Positions 13,001-23,567 of a DNA stretch of 64,000 nt are shown in pieces (the first letter of the stretch is position 1; each line of letters begins with the position of its first letter). The translations under genes and the position numbers were made by a program. A model generated the notes under the pieces. The model had not been told where the DNA came from and did not search any database. It saw only the letters and a list, made by a program, of their open reading frames with translations. Source of the stretch: Microdochium bolleyi (taxonomy: Eukaryota; Ascomycota; Sordariomycetes; Xylariales; Microdochiaceae); NCBI GenBank assembly GCA_001566295.1, contig KQ964255.1, positions 434,001 to 498,000 on the forward strand, in the 5' to 3' direction.

Positions 13001-13109
13001 TTTATACGAAACATATCGAGGATTTACGGATGCCATAGGAGATGTTCTGATTGCGTACCGTTGCTCTATGAGAAGGCTCGATGAGTCCCACGTCAAGCTC
13101 GGCCGCGAC
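7024..13109. other. 6 kb gene-free GC-rich stretch upstream of the kinase gene
   Basis: No recognisable protein, tRNA or transposase signature. The part nearest the kinase (7024 to about 8000) is CT/CA-rich on the minus strand, as expected for a fungal leader or promoter. It contains a 249-codon minus frame (7189-7938) whose H/T/S/P-rich composition is what such DNA gives by chance. The remainder has only overlapping chance frames on both strands. A (GTC)n microsatellite lies at 12891. It could carry non-coding transcripts, which sequence alone cannot show. Confidence 0.55.
12891..12919. repeat. (GTC)n trinucleotide microsatellite
   Basis: An uninterrupted 29-base GTC/TCG repeat (9 full units plus two bases) at the end of the gene-free stretch, about 190 bp before a second, hexameric microsatellite. 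No coding role is supported. Confidence 0.95.
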
Positions 13110-13187
13110 CTCTTGCTCTTGCTCTTGCTCTTGCTCTTGCTCTTGCTCTTGCTCTTGCTCTTGCTCTTGCTCTTGCTCTTGCTCTTG
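13110..13187. repeat. (CTCTTG)13 hexanucleotide microsatellite
   Basis: Exactly thirteen uninterrupted CTCTTG units (78 bases). On the plus strand the repeat is open in all frames. In the frame that runs into the pseudogene remnant downstream it encodes an alternating Ser-Cys dipeptide, in another frame poly-Leu, and on the minus strand Lys-Ser or Glu-Gln. It lies directly 5' of the decayed gene at 13216. The purity of the repeat suggests recent expansion. Confidence 0.95.
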
Positions 13188-13215
13188 CCCATGTGGTACA
13201 AGTTGTACGACAGTA

Positions 13216-13692
13216 GCATCAAGGGTTTCTTTTTTGGACGAGGGCTGGCCCGAGTGTAGCACCGGCAACCTCTCCCACGACCTATACAAGCACGTCAACG
13301 ACTATACCAAGAAGATATACCCGGGGCCCTTTACAGTCCCAGACCCGGGCTCGCCCGGTGGAGGCGTGCTACGAGGACACAATGAACTCGCTCATGACGT
13401 CTCGAGCGGGTGTTCGAGGCGTACAGGAACAGATACATCCCCAACCAGTGGGAAGCCAAGGACGCCCATAGGCTGTGGCACATCATCTACAATGTTCCCA
13501 AGGACGCCAAAGACTATGTTGCCAAGCTGTCCCGCAAGCATGGAGCAGGACTCGTACAGAACGCCGCGAGGTTCTGGTCCGGAGCAATTGTAGAGACTAG
13601 CTTTGTGTCAGTTCAACGATGGAGAGGCCCTAATGTTGTTGGTACCTACATGGTCTCGGGAACGAGAACTCTTCAAGTTGACACAGTTGTAA
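13216..13692 (+). pseudogene. Decayed protein-coding gene with at least three frame breaks, family unrecognised
   Basis: Protein-like sequence continues across three reading frames with no room for introns at the first two breaks. The first segment contains SHDLYKHVNDYTKKIYPGPF. Around 13355-13365 the frame shifts to a piece reading VEACYEDTMNSLMT. Around 13395-13400 it shifts again to RLERVFEAYRNRYIP, ending near ARFWSGAIVE. Around 13595-13605 it shifts to FNDGEALMLLVPTWS, ending at a TAA at 13690-13692. Single-base insertions or deletions explain each break. There is no C-to-T bias suggesting RIP. I do not recognise the family; it looks like a globular, helical, Tyr/Lys-rich protein. The (CTCTTG)13 repeat abuts the 5' side. 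Assembly error is the main alternative to a pseudogene. Confidence 0.55.
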
Positions 13693-15703
13693 GGCTGAGC
13701 AAAAACTCCCGGCACTACTGCGTGTGAGATGATGCTATCCATAATAACTGGCTAGAGCTTGTGCATGCCCGGCGGCCTTGTTCTTCCCTCGGCATCATAT
13801 AATCAGCTTGCCTTGGTTAGTTGAGTGGCCTTATCGAGAGTACGCCTTCTATTCTAGTATCGGGTGTGCTAGCAACGCCGCGGCGCCAGCCTCCATATGC
13901 CTGAGACAAGAGTGCCTGAGACAAGAGCCCGCGCCGACGAGCTCCGTGCTGGTGTGCCTGCAATCCCTTCCCAGCCTTGAGGACGTTGCACGTATACACC
14001 TTTGAGAAGTTGCTGATCCGACTGTACCACCTCGTGATGCGCGTCTTGACCGTGCAGTCGTAGCCGATCCCAAGTGCGGCGCCTTGACTATATAGGACCC
14101 CGGGGACTCAAATTGATTGCTGGGGATCACAAATGTCCCGAATGAGGAACTCCAGATCACAGTTCAGCAGGGAAAATGATATAGAATCCACTGTGTATAG
14201 TTGAACAAGATAATAGACACTTTATAACATCAAGTAGGTAAGGTACGTACGGTACTCGTATTGCACCGATAAGTTAGTATTTAGAGCTCCCCTAGATTAT
14301 ATAAACCGAGCTTCAACGCTTACAGTCACTCCTTTGAAACTTTTCCTATTAGACAGGCAACTATTAATTACTGCTATTAAAACCACTCATTCTAAGCTCT
14401 GTCGAGCGCAGGAACGTTACTGACACGGAACGTCATTCACTTCGTATGAATAGGGTCCGAAACCTACAATGACAAATTCGGCGTCGATTCTTTTCTATCC
14501 CGTTCCGCCTTCCGGTACGCTAGTCTTGCGGGTTGGACCCCGGCGGTGTTCGATGTGTTGCTCCTAGAGAGATACTCGGCTGCGATTCTGGCTGCTGTTC
14601 TGCGGGGACGAGGACAAGCTGGCTGTGCGACTGCCATCTCGTTTCTTCTAGCCCTGCATCTGGCATCTGGGGCTGCTGTCGCAGCCGCGGGCTCGCGCGC
14701 TCCCCACAGCGCGTGACGAGCTCTGGCTTGCGGTTCTTGCTGCTGCCAGCATCTCGCGGGGTAGGCTACCACCGGACTGAATCATCGCCGAGAGACTCTT
14801 CAGACAACTGCCGCGTAGTCTGGGCGAGATCAATAACGACTTCAGTTGTTTGTATCTGCAAGCTTTTACAATCACCAGATATTGTGAGACATGCTAGTGT
14901 ACGCAATAAAGCACAATTATCCATCATTTTGACTTGTTGCATGGTACTATAGAAAGCAGTTGAAACTGCGTCAAGGAAGGTAGTCCTCCGACTAGATCAA
15001 GAATAAACCAGGTAATATAATAAACTTACTTCATGCGTGGAGGAAAGGCTTTTAGTCGGAGAGATTTGAGCTTCCCCAGGGCCGTCGAATGGGTGAAAAC
15101 TGAGGGGTTTCATTTATTTTATCCCATAGCTGTCTGCTGTTTTTGTCATGCGTTCAGATTGAAATGTGACAGGTAGCCTCTCTCGTTGGTAAGGAGAACC
15201 AAGAGGATGAGCTGTCGTAGAGGTCGACTGCCTGCCGATTCACGCATGTAGGACGGTTAAAAAGTCCCGTGTTCATCGCTGCTGCATCACTGATCGGGTC
15301 ACTGTATGTCTTTGATGTACAAGCGTGCGGGTTGACGGCTTGTCGTCTCAGGTGGACAGGGGCCTGCAGGAACAAGTTCTCGGAAGATCCGTAGAACCGC
15401 CACCTGAAGGGGGTTATCAGCAACGATTACACCGGTCGCTTTGAGAGGGGGCGGCGACTTGCTATCAGAAAAGACTGAGGTCAGGTCGGTCCAAGGATTC
15501 GAGACGTGGCAAGAGCAAAGGCGAAAGTCTCAGGCCTAGGAAAATCCTGCCTCCCGCCACAGATTCGGAACAAACAGCAGTGCGAGTGTGGGCAACTAAA
15601 TTGCCCTGGCGACAACCTGATGGACTGAAACTGGGCCAAGCCCGATTATTTTATTATTAAGTGCGTAGCATGATTGGTCGACCTCTCATACTCTCAAGAC
15701 TAT
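13693..15703. other. AT-richer island between the pseudogene and the DUF gene
   Basis: No gene recognised. Compared with the rest of the window, 14160-14460 and about 14870-15130 are clearly AT-rich, with TA-rich words such as TATATAAA and ATTAATTA, and lack long open frames. Such islands in ascomycete genomes are often relics of mutated transposons. I see no terminal repeats, target-site duplications or reverse-transcriptase/transposase remnants to prove it. The last 100 bases are the 3' flank of the minus-strand gene ending at 15704. Confidence 0.5.
13898..13927. repeat. 15 bp direct tandem duplication
   Basis: Two exact copies of TGCCTGAGACAAGAG at 13898-13912 and 13913-13927, just downstream of the pseudogene. 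Being 15 bp, the duplication keeps frame, but no coding sequence is supported here. Confidence 0.9.
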
Positions 15704-17120
15704 TCACAACCAGGTGTAACACTCGTTCGCAACGGGAACGTGGGTGCTGTAGACCGTGCTCTTCCAGAACTGGGTGACGAACGCGATCAGGCTGAAGTCA
15801 AAGTCCGAGCGGATGGCCAGGCCAGTGTCGCAGGTGCGCGGGTTCCCATCGTTATTCTGGCCGACGCCGCCCGTGCCGACCGTCTGCCCGGCGTTGAAGT
15901 CGAACTGGTTGGTCATCTTGGGCTTGGCCGTCACGCCCGTGCTGAGGTCCAGCGCGCCGCCAAAGAGCTCGACGGCCATCTCGAGCGTCAGCTCCACCCA
16001 GGGGTTGAGGCCGACCTGAGCCTTCTGGGTGATGTTGGCCTGAGCGGTGAATTTGGGGGTCCAGCCTGTCGCCTGGTTGTTCTTGCCATTGACGGCGTCG
16101 AGGTGGACGTTGGCAGCGGGCATGGCCAGGGCAAGGTCGGTAGTGGCGGAGAGCTTGGCGTCGGCGTCGACGTCCATGCCAATGGCGAATTCGAGGGCGG
16201 GGCCGAACTTGAGGATGCCGGGGATGTTGACGAGCTGGTAGGATAGCTCGCCAGGGGCATAGCGGAGGCTGTTGGTATAGGGCCCTTCGACGTTGAGCGT
16301 CAGGCCGAGCTGGGCAGCCATGGAGGCGTCAATGTCAAAGGTGAGCTGCTCGAGCTTGGCTCTGAGGATGTTAAACTTCAGTTTGCCAGAGAAGGTGACT
16401 TCTGCGCCGACGAAGGCCTCGTCGGCAGTCAGCGAGACGTAGCGAGGAACGGAGAACAGCTGGGTCGAGGCGGGCAGGCTGACGTTGTTGCTGATGCGGA
16501 TGCCACTCTTGTCGAAGGTGATCTTGCGCTTGCGGTGGGCCAGGGGCACATTCGCAAATGAGATCTCGGTAGACGCTTGAGGGGTTGGAAAGTCAGCTCG
16601 GGACCTCGAGTATACTCGCAGTAGACGACTTACCCGCCACATCAGCGACCTCCTTCTTCTCCGTCCGGGCCGTCACGGTCAGGGACTTGGCGTCCCAGGT
16701 CGTGCTGGTGGCGTAGAAGATGCCGCGCTCATGCTCGACGTCGCAATTGCCCATGTGGTTAGTGATGATGACGAGGCCCTCCTTGTCGTCGAGGTTCCAG
16801 GCGGACGTGCAGAACTTGAACAAGGCGTCGGAATCGAAAGTGACGGAGACGGACGAGTCGGTGCAGACGACGTGGGATACGGCGTCGATTTCCTCGAGTA
16901 ACACCGAGGGGTAGTTCATGGCCAAGGCAACATTGACCATGGCGTCAATCTCGTTGCCATAGCTCAGTTCGACGTTGGTCGATGGGTTGGCATTGCTGAG
17001 GTTCCCAGCCTGGTAGGCCGATGTCAAGATCGGCCGCAGGTCGGTCGTGGTGTTGGTGCTCAGTCCCAGATAGGCGGCACCAAGTGCCGCTCCCTTGCCG
17101 ACAGTTCCTGCACAAACCAT
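15704..17120 (-). CDS. DUF7029/DUF7223-like fungal protein, two exons
   Basis: Exon 1 is 17120-16634 and exon 2 is 16575-15704. The 58 bp intron has donor GTAAGT, branch-like GCTGAC and acceptor AAG, giving 452 residues. The N-terminal half (about 50-150) contains LLEEIDAVSHVVC, a central ITNHMGNC and REGIFY-like HERGIFYATS, resembling DUF7029. The C-terminal half is rich in beta-strand-like sequence and ends VYSTHVPVANECYTW, resembling DUF7223. In the family these halves occur together in secreted or wall-associated fungal glycoproteins of unknown function. The start (ATG at 17120, context ACCATGG) gives an N-terminus, MVCAGTVGKGAALGAAYLG, that is a poor signal peptide, so an upstream exon may be missing. 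Several cysteines (VVC, KFC, GNC, CDTG, ECY) fit an oxidising compartment. The family name is from memory of conserved patterns and is moderate confidence; the gene model is stronger. Confidence 0.75.
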
Positions 17121-18092
17121 GGTGTACTCGGGCGGGTCTGACTTGATGAGTGAATGAGTGAATGGGGGAAAAGAGTGGATGGGCGAGTTCCGCGAAAGAG
17201 TGAGCGGACGGTTCCCTCGAGTGGTTGAGAGAGCGCAAGTCGCGTGCGGTGGTGATGCACCAAGCCGCCAACAGCCATCTTATACATGAGCACTCTGGTG
17301 CTGGAACATCAATGCTAGATAACGGCTGGCCAACCAGACGCATCCGCACGTGGGTGGGAAGACATATAACATGGCAAGATATAGGCTGGCAAGGTCGCAG
17401 CAGGGGCAGCGCGAACGGTGAGGCTCCGGTAACGTGACTCGCGATCACGCGTAACGCGGCAAGCATGTGACGATGGAGACAACCCCGTGTCTCGTTGCGA
17501 CTCACGGAGATCCCTGGACAGGCCCTGTGGCCTGACTCGGCACCGCCATGCCGCGGCAGCGGACCAGGGGCATGGCGCGGCTGAAGGCCCATGGTCGGAC
17601 GAACCGGGGACAAGCGGGACACGCTCGCCTTATCAACAGGAACTACTGCCGGTATCCAGACCCTGAATTCGTTGTTGCCCGACATCCAGATGCTGCACCA
17701 CGAGCATTCTGGCCTCCGGGGGGCGTTTTCGATGATACCTCTTACAGAGTCCAAGATGAATGCCCTTATACATTGACCCCAAGTAAGTGGGTCCAAGATG
17801 GACTGTCGCATAGTAGTCTAGTGCTTTCTCATGCAACATGGTCGGTGTAAGACTCATTGTTGCAAACAGGACCAACAGTCGGCTGGGGACAGAAAGAACG
17901 GTCGTTTGTCAGTCAGATCACGGAATAGCAGTGAGTAGGCCACACATAGCGCTAGCAGCCAACATTGGGCATCCATGCATCCCGACAATAATTACCCGCT
18001 AGACGGCCCTCTTGTCGGTGTACCTACGGCCATGCTTCCATCGCTGCTTTCTCCCGACACCCATTTGAATCGCCAATCGCAAGCCATCCGCC
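17121..18092. other. Divergent intergenic region between the DUF gene and the SRPK-like kinase
   Basis: A 972 bp region between two divergently transcribed start codons. It must hold both promoters. Apart from one CCAAT at 18073, only 16 bp before the kinase ATG, I see no clear TATA or factor sites. Open frames in it (for example 17548-17850, +) lack protein-like composition. Confidence 0.6.
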
Positions 18093-19694
18093 ATGCTCAA
18101 ATCAGCTCTTAACCGCCTAAGCGCCTCGCTAGCCAAGGCCTCACCTCCTCGCGCACCCTCACATCGTGCATTCACCGAAGAGAGCCTCGCTCGTTATGGT
18201 CCTGGTGGCTACCACCCCGTGCGGATCGGTGACATGTTCTCCAATGGCAGATACAAGGTCGTTAGTAAGCTTGGCTACGGCGTCTACTCGACCGTCTGGC
18301 TGGCCTTTGACCAGAGGTACCGTGTTCCCAGCGAACCGTCCCAGCGTTGCCTTCCTGAATCCGAGTTAAACACTGTTACTCACAAGGGCGAAACGACACT
18401 TCGCACTCAAGATACTCACCGCCGACTCCTATGATGGTAAACACGACACTTTCGAGACTGCAATTCTCAGAAGAATCAGATCCAAGGGTACCAACAGCCG
18501 AGACCCTGGTCCGCAACATCTCCTGGGTTTGGTCGATAACTTCGAGCATACCGGCCCCCACGGCAACCATGTCTGTCTTGTCTTTGAAGCCACGGGTCCA
18601 GACATGTCCAGGTTCCGGCGCCTTCACCCACGCTCTCGCGTCCCAGTGCCCTTGCTCAAGAGCATCACGCGACAGCTACTCCTGGCCCTTGCTTTTCTTC
18701 ACGACACCTGCAAGGTGGTTCATTGTGGTCTGTAACCGCCACTACTCCTCGTGCCTTTGAGCATCATCTAAAGGACGTTGTATACAGACATTAAGCCGAA
18801 GAACCTACTCATCATAACACCCAAGATCGCCAGCATGTTTTCTAGTCTACCGCCGGACACATTTCGGCCCAAGCGAGCTCCATTACCTCCTCCAGACGAC
18901 TATTACATGGAGTCCTCGCAGATGTCTTCTGCAGAGGAAGACTTGGCGCACGTCTCTTCCGTGTCTGTCCGCCTGGCAGATTTTGGCACTGGTGAGAAAA
19001 TACTCTTCTGGTGGTTTGTGCCTCGAGCGGGGGTTTTAGACTAAACACAACTCCTCGACGTGACAGCGAGCTGGATCGACCGCCACTTGAACGAGTGGAT
19101 ACAGCCTCAGATGCTCCGATCCCCCGAGGTCATACTCGGCGCCCCCTGGGACCACAAAGTAGATATATGGAACCTCGGGCTCATTGTAAGAATCAGCGCG
19201 CCCCTCGCCGGCCAAGCTTGCAATTTCTTTTTGTTTGTGACTTTCTCCAGCCGCGCTGACACCGGCCACGCCAGATCTGGGAGCTCGCCGAGGGATCACT
19301 CATGTTTGATGGCTCGTGGACTGCCCAGGCGCCGTATTCCTCAGAGGCACATCTCGCGCAGATGCAGGCGATCCTGGGCGACATGCCGCAGTCTCTCCTG
19401 GCTCGATCAAAGGACCGGAACAGCTTCTTTGGCGATGATGGTGAGTGTTTTATGATATGAAAGCCATTCTCAGCAGTGCGGGTTAGACTGACTTCATATT
19501 GGTGCTTACCAGGTCACTTGCGGAGACCTTCTACGTTCCCACATATGCCTCTCGAGTCAATCTGCAGGAACCCTGCCATGACCGGTTCAGACAAGCTTCT
19601 GTTTCTCAGCCTCATCGCGGACATGATCCGGCTTGAGCCACAGGCACGGCCGGATGCTCGGGATTTGCTGCTCCATCCGTGGCTCAAGCAGTAG
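18093..19694 (+). CDS. SRPK-like (SR-protein-specific, CMGC) protein kinase, six exons
   Basis: Exons 18093-18316, 18387-18727, 18788-18991, 19067-19185, 19275-19440 and 19513-19694. Introns are 60-89 bp, all GT-AG and phase-consistent, giving 411 residues. Kinase features in order: YHPVRIGDMFSNGRYKVVSK, which is the SRPK entry sequence; glycine loop LGYGVYSTVWLA (60-71); FALKIL lysine (K83); HCDIKPKN with catalytic D189; ADFGT (D253); activation segment SPEVILG; and the DIWNLGLI and IWELAEGSLMF helices. SRPKs phosphorylate arginine-serine splicing factors and act in cytoplasm and nucleus. At about 410 residues it is one of the short fungal SRPK-like paralogues, which are often expanded in Pezizomycotina, and the spacer insert after HCDIKPKN is short. 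Whether it acts on SR proteins is inference. Confidence 0.9.
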
Positions 19695-21019
19695 CCGCTC
19701 CTCCCCGAGGGCTGGAAGCGAAGTAGAGTTTTGCCCTCCTTGCTCGGTACTAAAAATTCACCAGGGTTCATTTCCTCCAGGTTGAAAACCCCATCATGTC
19801 TGAAGCGTGCTCTGATTCGTGATGAATCATAAAACGATTGCTCTTAACCACTGCATTCAGGACCCTGTGCGTGAGACTTAGGTACCCGATGCCGTCAAGC
19901 TTTACTTTCGATAGTCTCAGATACACGTGACCACGCTCTATACAGTGAGTGGTAGGGCCCTCACACATCTGGCCGGTGGTATAGTCCTCGCGGGCGGGGG
20001 CGGCGGCACCGAGCGGCACGATACTGTCGGTCATCTCAGATTGCATTTTACCACTTTCGTCGCACGATACTCGCCCGCCCCCGTTTTTCGTGACTACCCA
20101 GGTCCGTGACGATTCCTCAGACGAGTGTACCGTACCTTTGTCTCGTCATCCCGCTGTCTTCTTGGCAGTGGTGACGGCCGTCTTGGCTGTTTTGGAAGCA
20201 AGCCGCTGCCAGCACACATGCGACGGCCTTGTGCAACGCGCAGGTGGAAAGAGGGGCGAAAAGAAATGCGCTTGGCTGAGCGACGACAAAGCCGTCACGG
20301 AACAGAGACACGGGGTGGGACAGAGAGAAGTTCAGTGAATGCGCACCAGGCTTGGCACGGCGGGTATATCCACAGCCGAACTCTGCCTCCTGGTGCACGA
20401 GAAGCGGGAGAACCGGCACGGCAAGTCGCCTGCTGGCTCATCGGGCCTTTCTTTGTGAGGAAGCAGTTCTTCTTCGGGAACTCCTCAGAGTCGGATTCGC
20501 GTGAGCACGGGGTGATATTGTTCGCTGGTACACCCTGTCAAGGGGTTTCAGCAAATCAGGCATCGATATAGTGGTGGTAAATGGCCCTCTTCCCGTTTGG
20601 TGCTATGTACTCGTGTTGAAGAGTTACATGGCCGGACAGCCGCCTCCTGCCACACCAAGTGCTCCATGTGCTACCAGAAAACCTAACCACGAGGCGAACT
20701 TCTCCGAACCGCCATCAGTCTTGGGCGACGGCTCCTATGCCTCTCTTGTAATTCCAGTCCTACCCTAGGCGAGTGATCCTTTGCACGTCAGGATCGCCAA
20801 GGCGAGACCGTCCCTACGGTCCCGGCAACTTTCCCAGCCACAAACAGCAGCTTGCTCAAAATGATTCATCCCATAACCTCAACCTCGCTACAAGAGCCAA
20901 TCACCGCCTCAAGTTTCTCCTGTGCCCGCCATCTCATCGCAGTATTGATCCACGGTCGATATTACATCTCAGGGTAAGCAATGCCAGATGCCAAGACGTA
21001 TAGTCTGCCCGCGGATGCC
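19695..21019. other. Convergent intergenic region between the SRPK-like and RRM genes
   Basis: A 1.3 kb region where both flanking genes end. It should hold two 3' untranslated regions. Chance frames only. No RNA gene or repeat recognised. Confidence 0.6.
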
Positions 21020-23567
21020 CTACTGCACCATGTTTTGCTGCTGGTATGGGGAGACAGGGAGCAGCGCTCTGCGCAGGATGCGGTCGATCGCGGACCACTC
21101 GAGCCTGGCGGCCTCTGCGAGCGTAAGCCTGTCGAACGTCGAGGCGCCCGTCTGGGCCGGGCCGTGGTGGCTGGAGTCCTCGGCGGCACGGGGAAAGCTG
21201 ACCTCGAGCCAGAAGTAGCCCCAGTAGTCGGTCGTCGTTGCACCCTTGGACACGAGCCTGCGGTTGTCCTCGGCCGGCAGGTACTGAATCATGCTGCAAG
21301 TCTCCTCACGGATGATGCCAATGTAGAACTGTGGGACTTACTGCATGAGCTGTGGAGTCCGGGGACTGACAGGGTTCGGGACTTACCTCGAGAACATCTT
21401 GGGGAACTCCCGGAGCCGGGCTGAGCGCATAAAGGTGGCGCCAGCAGTCCGCGAAGCGCGGCTGGGTCAGGGGCAAGTTCGGGAACTCGGCGAGGACCAT
21501 GCCGGCCGTGACCAGGATGTTGTCCTTCTGCAGGACGGTGAAGCCAGGGCACAAGAGGCACGTCGCCACGAAGCGCTTCATGAGCAGCGGGGTAAGGCGG
21601 CTGGACGTCGCGAGATCGCCGCGCTCGATACGGTCCTGCAGGAACTCGAGCAGTCGGCGGGCCGTGTCGTACATGACGTGCTGCATGTGGATGGTAATAC
21701 AATGGGCCTCGTTCCAAGGGAACTTCTTGAGCACGCTGATGAAGCTCTCGTAGGGGCGCTCGGGACAGTTAGTGGAGAAAGATGCCTGTTTGTGCGTGAG
21801 AATTAGCAATATTAGTTGACTATACATAGCATGGCCCAGAGTAACAAGACTGTAGAGATCGGTGGACGTACTCTCTGGGGAAACTCGACATGCTTGACCA
21901 GCATGGACAATTCCTCGACCGTCATGAAACCCTTGAAGTGCGCGGCTGGATCATCACTGGCCTGCGCCGGGAACTGTGGCCGAACACCATCCCAGTTGAC
22001 GCCCCGAGCATTGGGGAACAAAGCCTTCATCAGGGCTCCCTGGCTCGACAGGCTGACGCTGACCTGGCGGTCCCCAAGGCGGGCGCTGCGGATGATGGAG
22101 CTGTTGCTGTTGGCACCAATACCGTTGTTCTTGCCACGGGCCTCGAGTCTGTTGACCACGTTCATGGCGGCCGTCAGATTCTCGAACTCAACATAGGCGT
22201 CATGGGTCTTGCCGTCGATACGAGTCATGATGATGTGGATTCCCTCGAGGTTGTCGGCGATTCTGCGGCAGTTACGGCCCATGAGGTTCGAGATCTCGGT
22301 GCGAGATACACCGTAGGGGATCTGACAGGTAACCCGAAAGATGATTAGTATAAAAGATCACGGCACAATATAATTCTTTGATATCCAGTTCCCGTGCTTA
22401 CGTTGGCAACCTGAACCACAGCATAGTCGACAGGACGATGCTGACAGGTAGTCTCCATGAAAGGCATGTAATTCGGGTCCAGCAGATCTTTCTCGAAGGG
22501 CACACCTCTTGAGGTGAGCCAGTTGAAGACGTCAGAGCGAGTTCTTCTAGTTTCCTCGGAGGGCGTGGCAAAGACGCGAAGACGATGCTCAGTAATTTGA
22601 CCCAGCCGACTTCCATGGACCACGAGTGCCTGGTTGTGGCCTCCATTGACCATATTCTCCTGCTGGGGGTATCCGTTTACGGTGTTCGATGCCCAACTGC
22701 CATTCTCTTTGGCCGCACCTGGGCAAGCCACATCATTCTGACGCAAGGGTTGGTCAGTGGAACTGCTTGCGAGCAAGTCCGTCGACGCTGAGATCGACGG
22801 ACGCTTGGTGAATGGGAAAGGAGGAACCGGAGGGCGCTTGGTGAAAGGAAAGGGAAGAGCCGGAGGACGCTTCGTCCACGGGAATGGAGGAATTTCCTTG
22901 CGCAAAGGGTCAGTGCCATTATGGAAGGACTTCGAGGCCGGACGCGTGCGAACGGACTGCGACTGAGCGCCATTCATGCTGGCAGAGTCGGGCTCTGAGT
23001 CATGCTGAATGAATGACATATATTGGGTCAGCTAGTGCCCTAGGGCAGGGCATTGGAACTATATCTTGATGAGAGGATTGTGACACGGACCTGATAAGTG
23101 ATGGCGATGGGTTCATCCTGCGAAGTATTGAAAGTGCTACCAGGAACGAAGGGCGCAGTCAGAGCACTGAGGCTGCTGCCCAAGGTGTGCCGATGCCTGA
23201 TGGGAGCCCGTTCCTGCTCCATGACGGGCGAGGCGTGCTCCTCCTGCTCTGGAGCCGTTGTGGAAGCCATAGTCTGATGTTGCTCATGTTGCTCGCGGTC
23301 AGCGATCACCTCAGAGGCTGCTTGCTCGGACTGTCGAAGACTCTCTCTAAGGCCACTCTCAACTGCAGCAGTTGTGGTTGCCGTATCAGAAAACTCGGCA
23401 GAAACTGGAGTCCACAGCGGTGCGCCACCACCCGAGTCATCAGAATCTTCGGAGGCGATGATAGGATGGAGTGCTCTGAGGCGAGCAGCCCTGCTATCGC
23501 GCTCGGGCAATCCACGATGAGCCCATGGCGAAGGCTTGCCGAACTGACGACCGCCTTTTGCCGGCAT
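21020..23567 (-). CDS. RRM-domain RNA-binding protein, five exons
   Basis: Exons 23567-23091, 23004-22402, 22321-21872, 21785-21387 and 21328-21020. Introns are 58-86 bp and the product 745 residues. The start is the ATG of MPAKGGRQFG; a further in-frame codon upstream at 23612 is less likely. Residues 1-350 are disordered (E/S/T-rich) and include three copies of P-F-P-[W/F]-T-K-R-P at about 198-230. A single RRM follows at about 353-450: RNP2-like VQVANIPYGV, split by intron 2, and RNP1-like THDAYVEF, lacking the usual K-G-F-G. The C-terminal 300 residues contain conserved-looking helices (CPERPYESFISVLKKFPW, GFTVLQKDNI). This matches a fungal RRM family of unknown function; a post-transcriptional regulator is inferred. 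Every exon length is a multiple of three, so all introns are phase 0. Confidence 0.85.
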
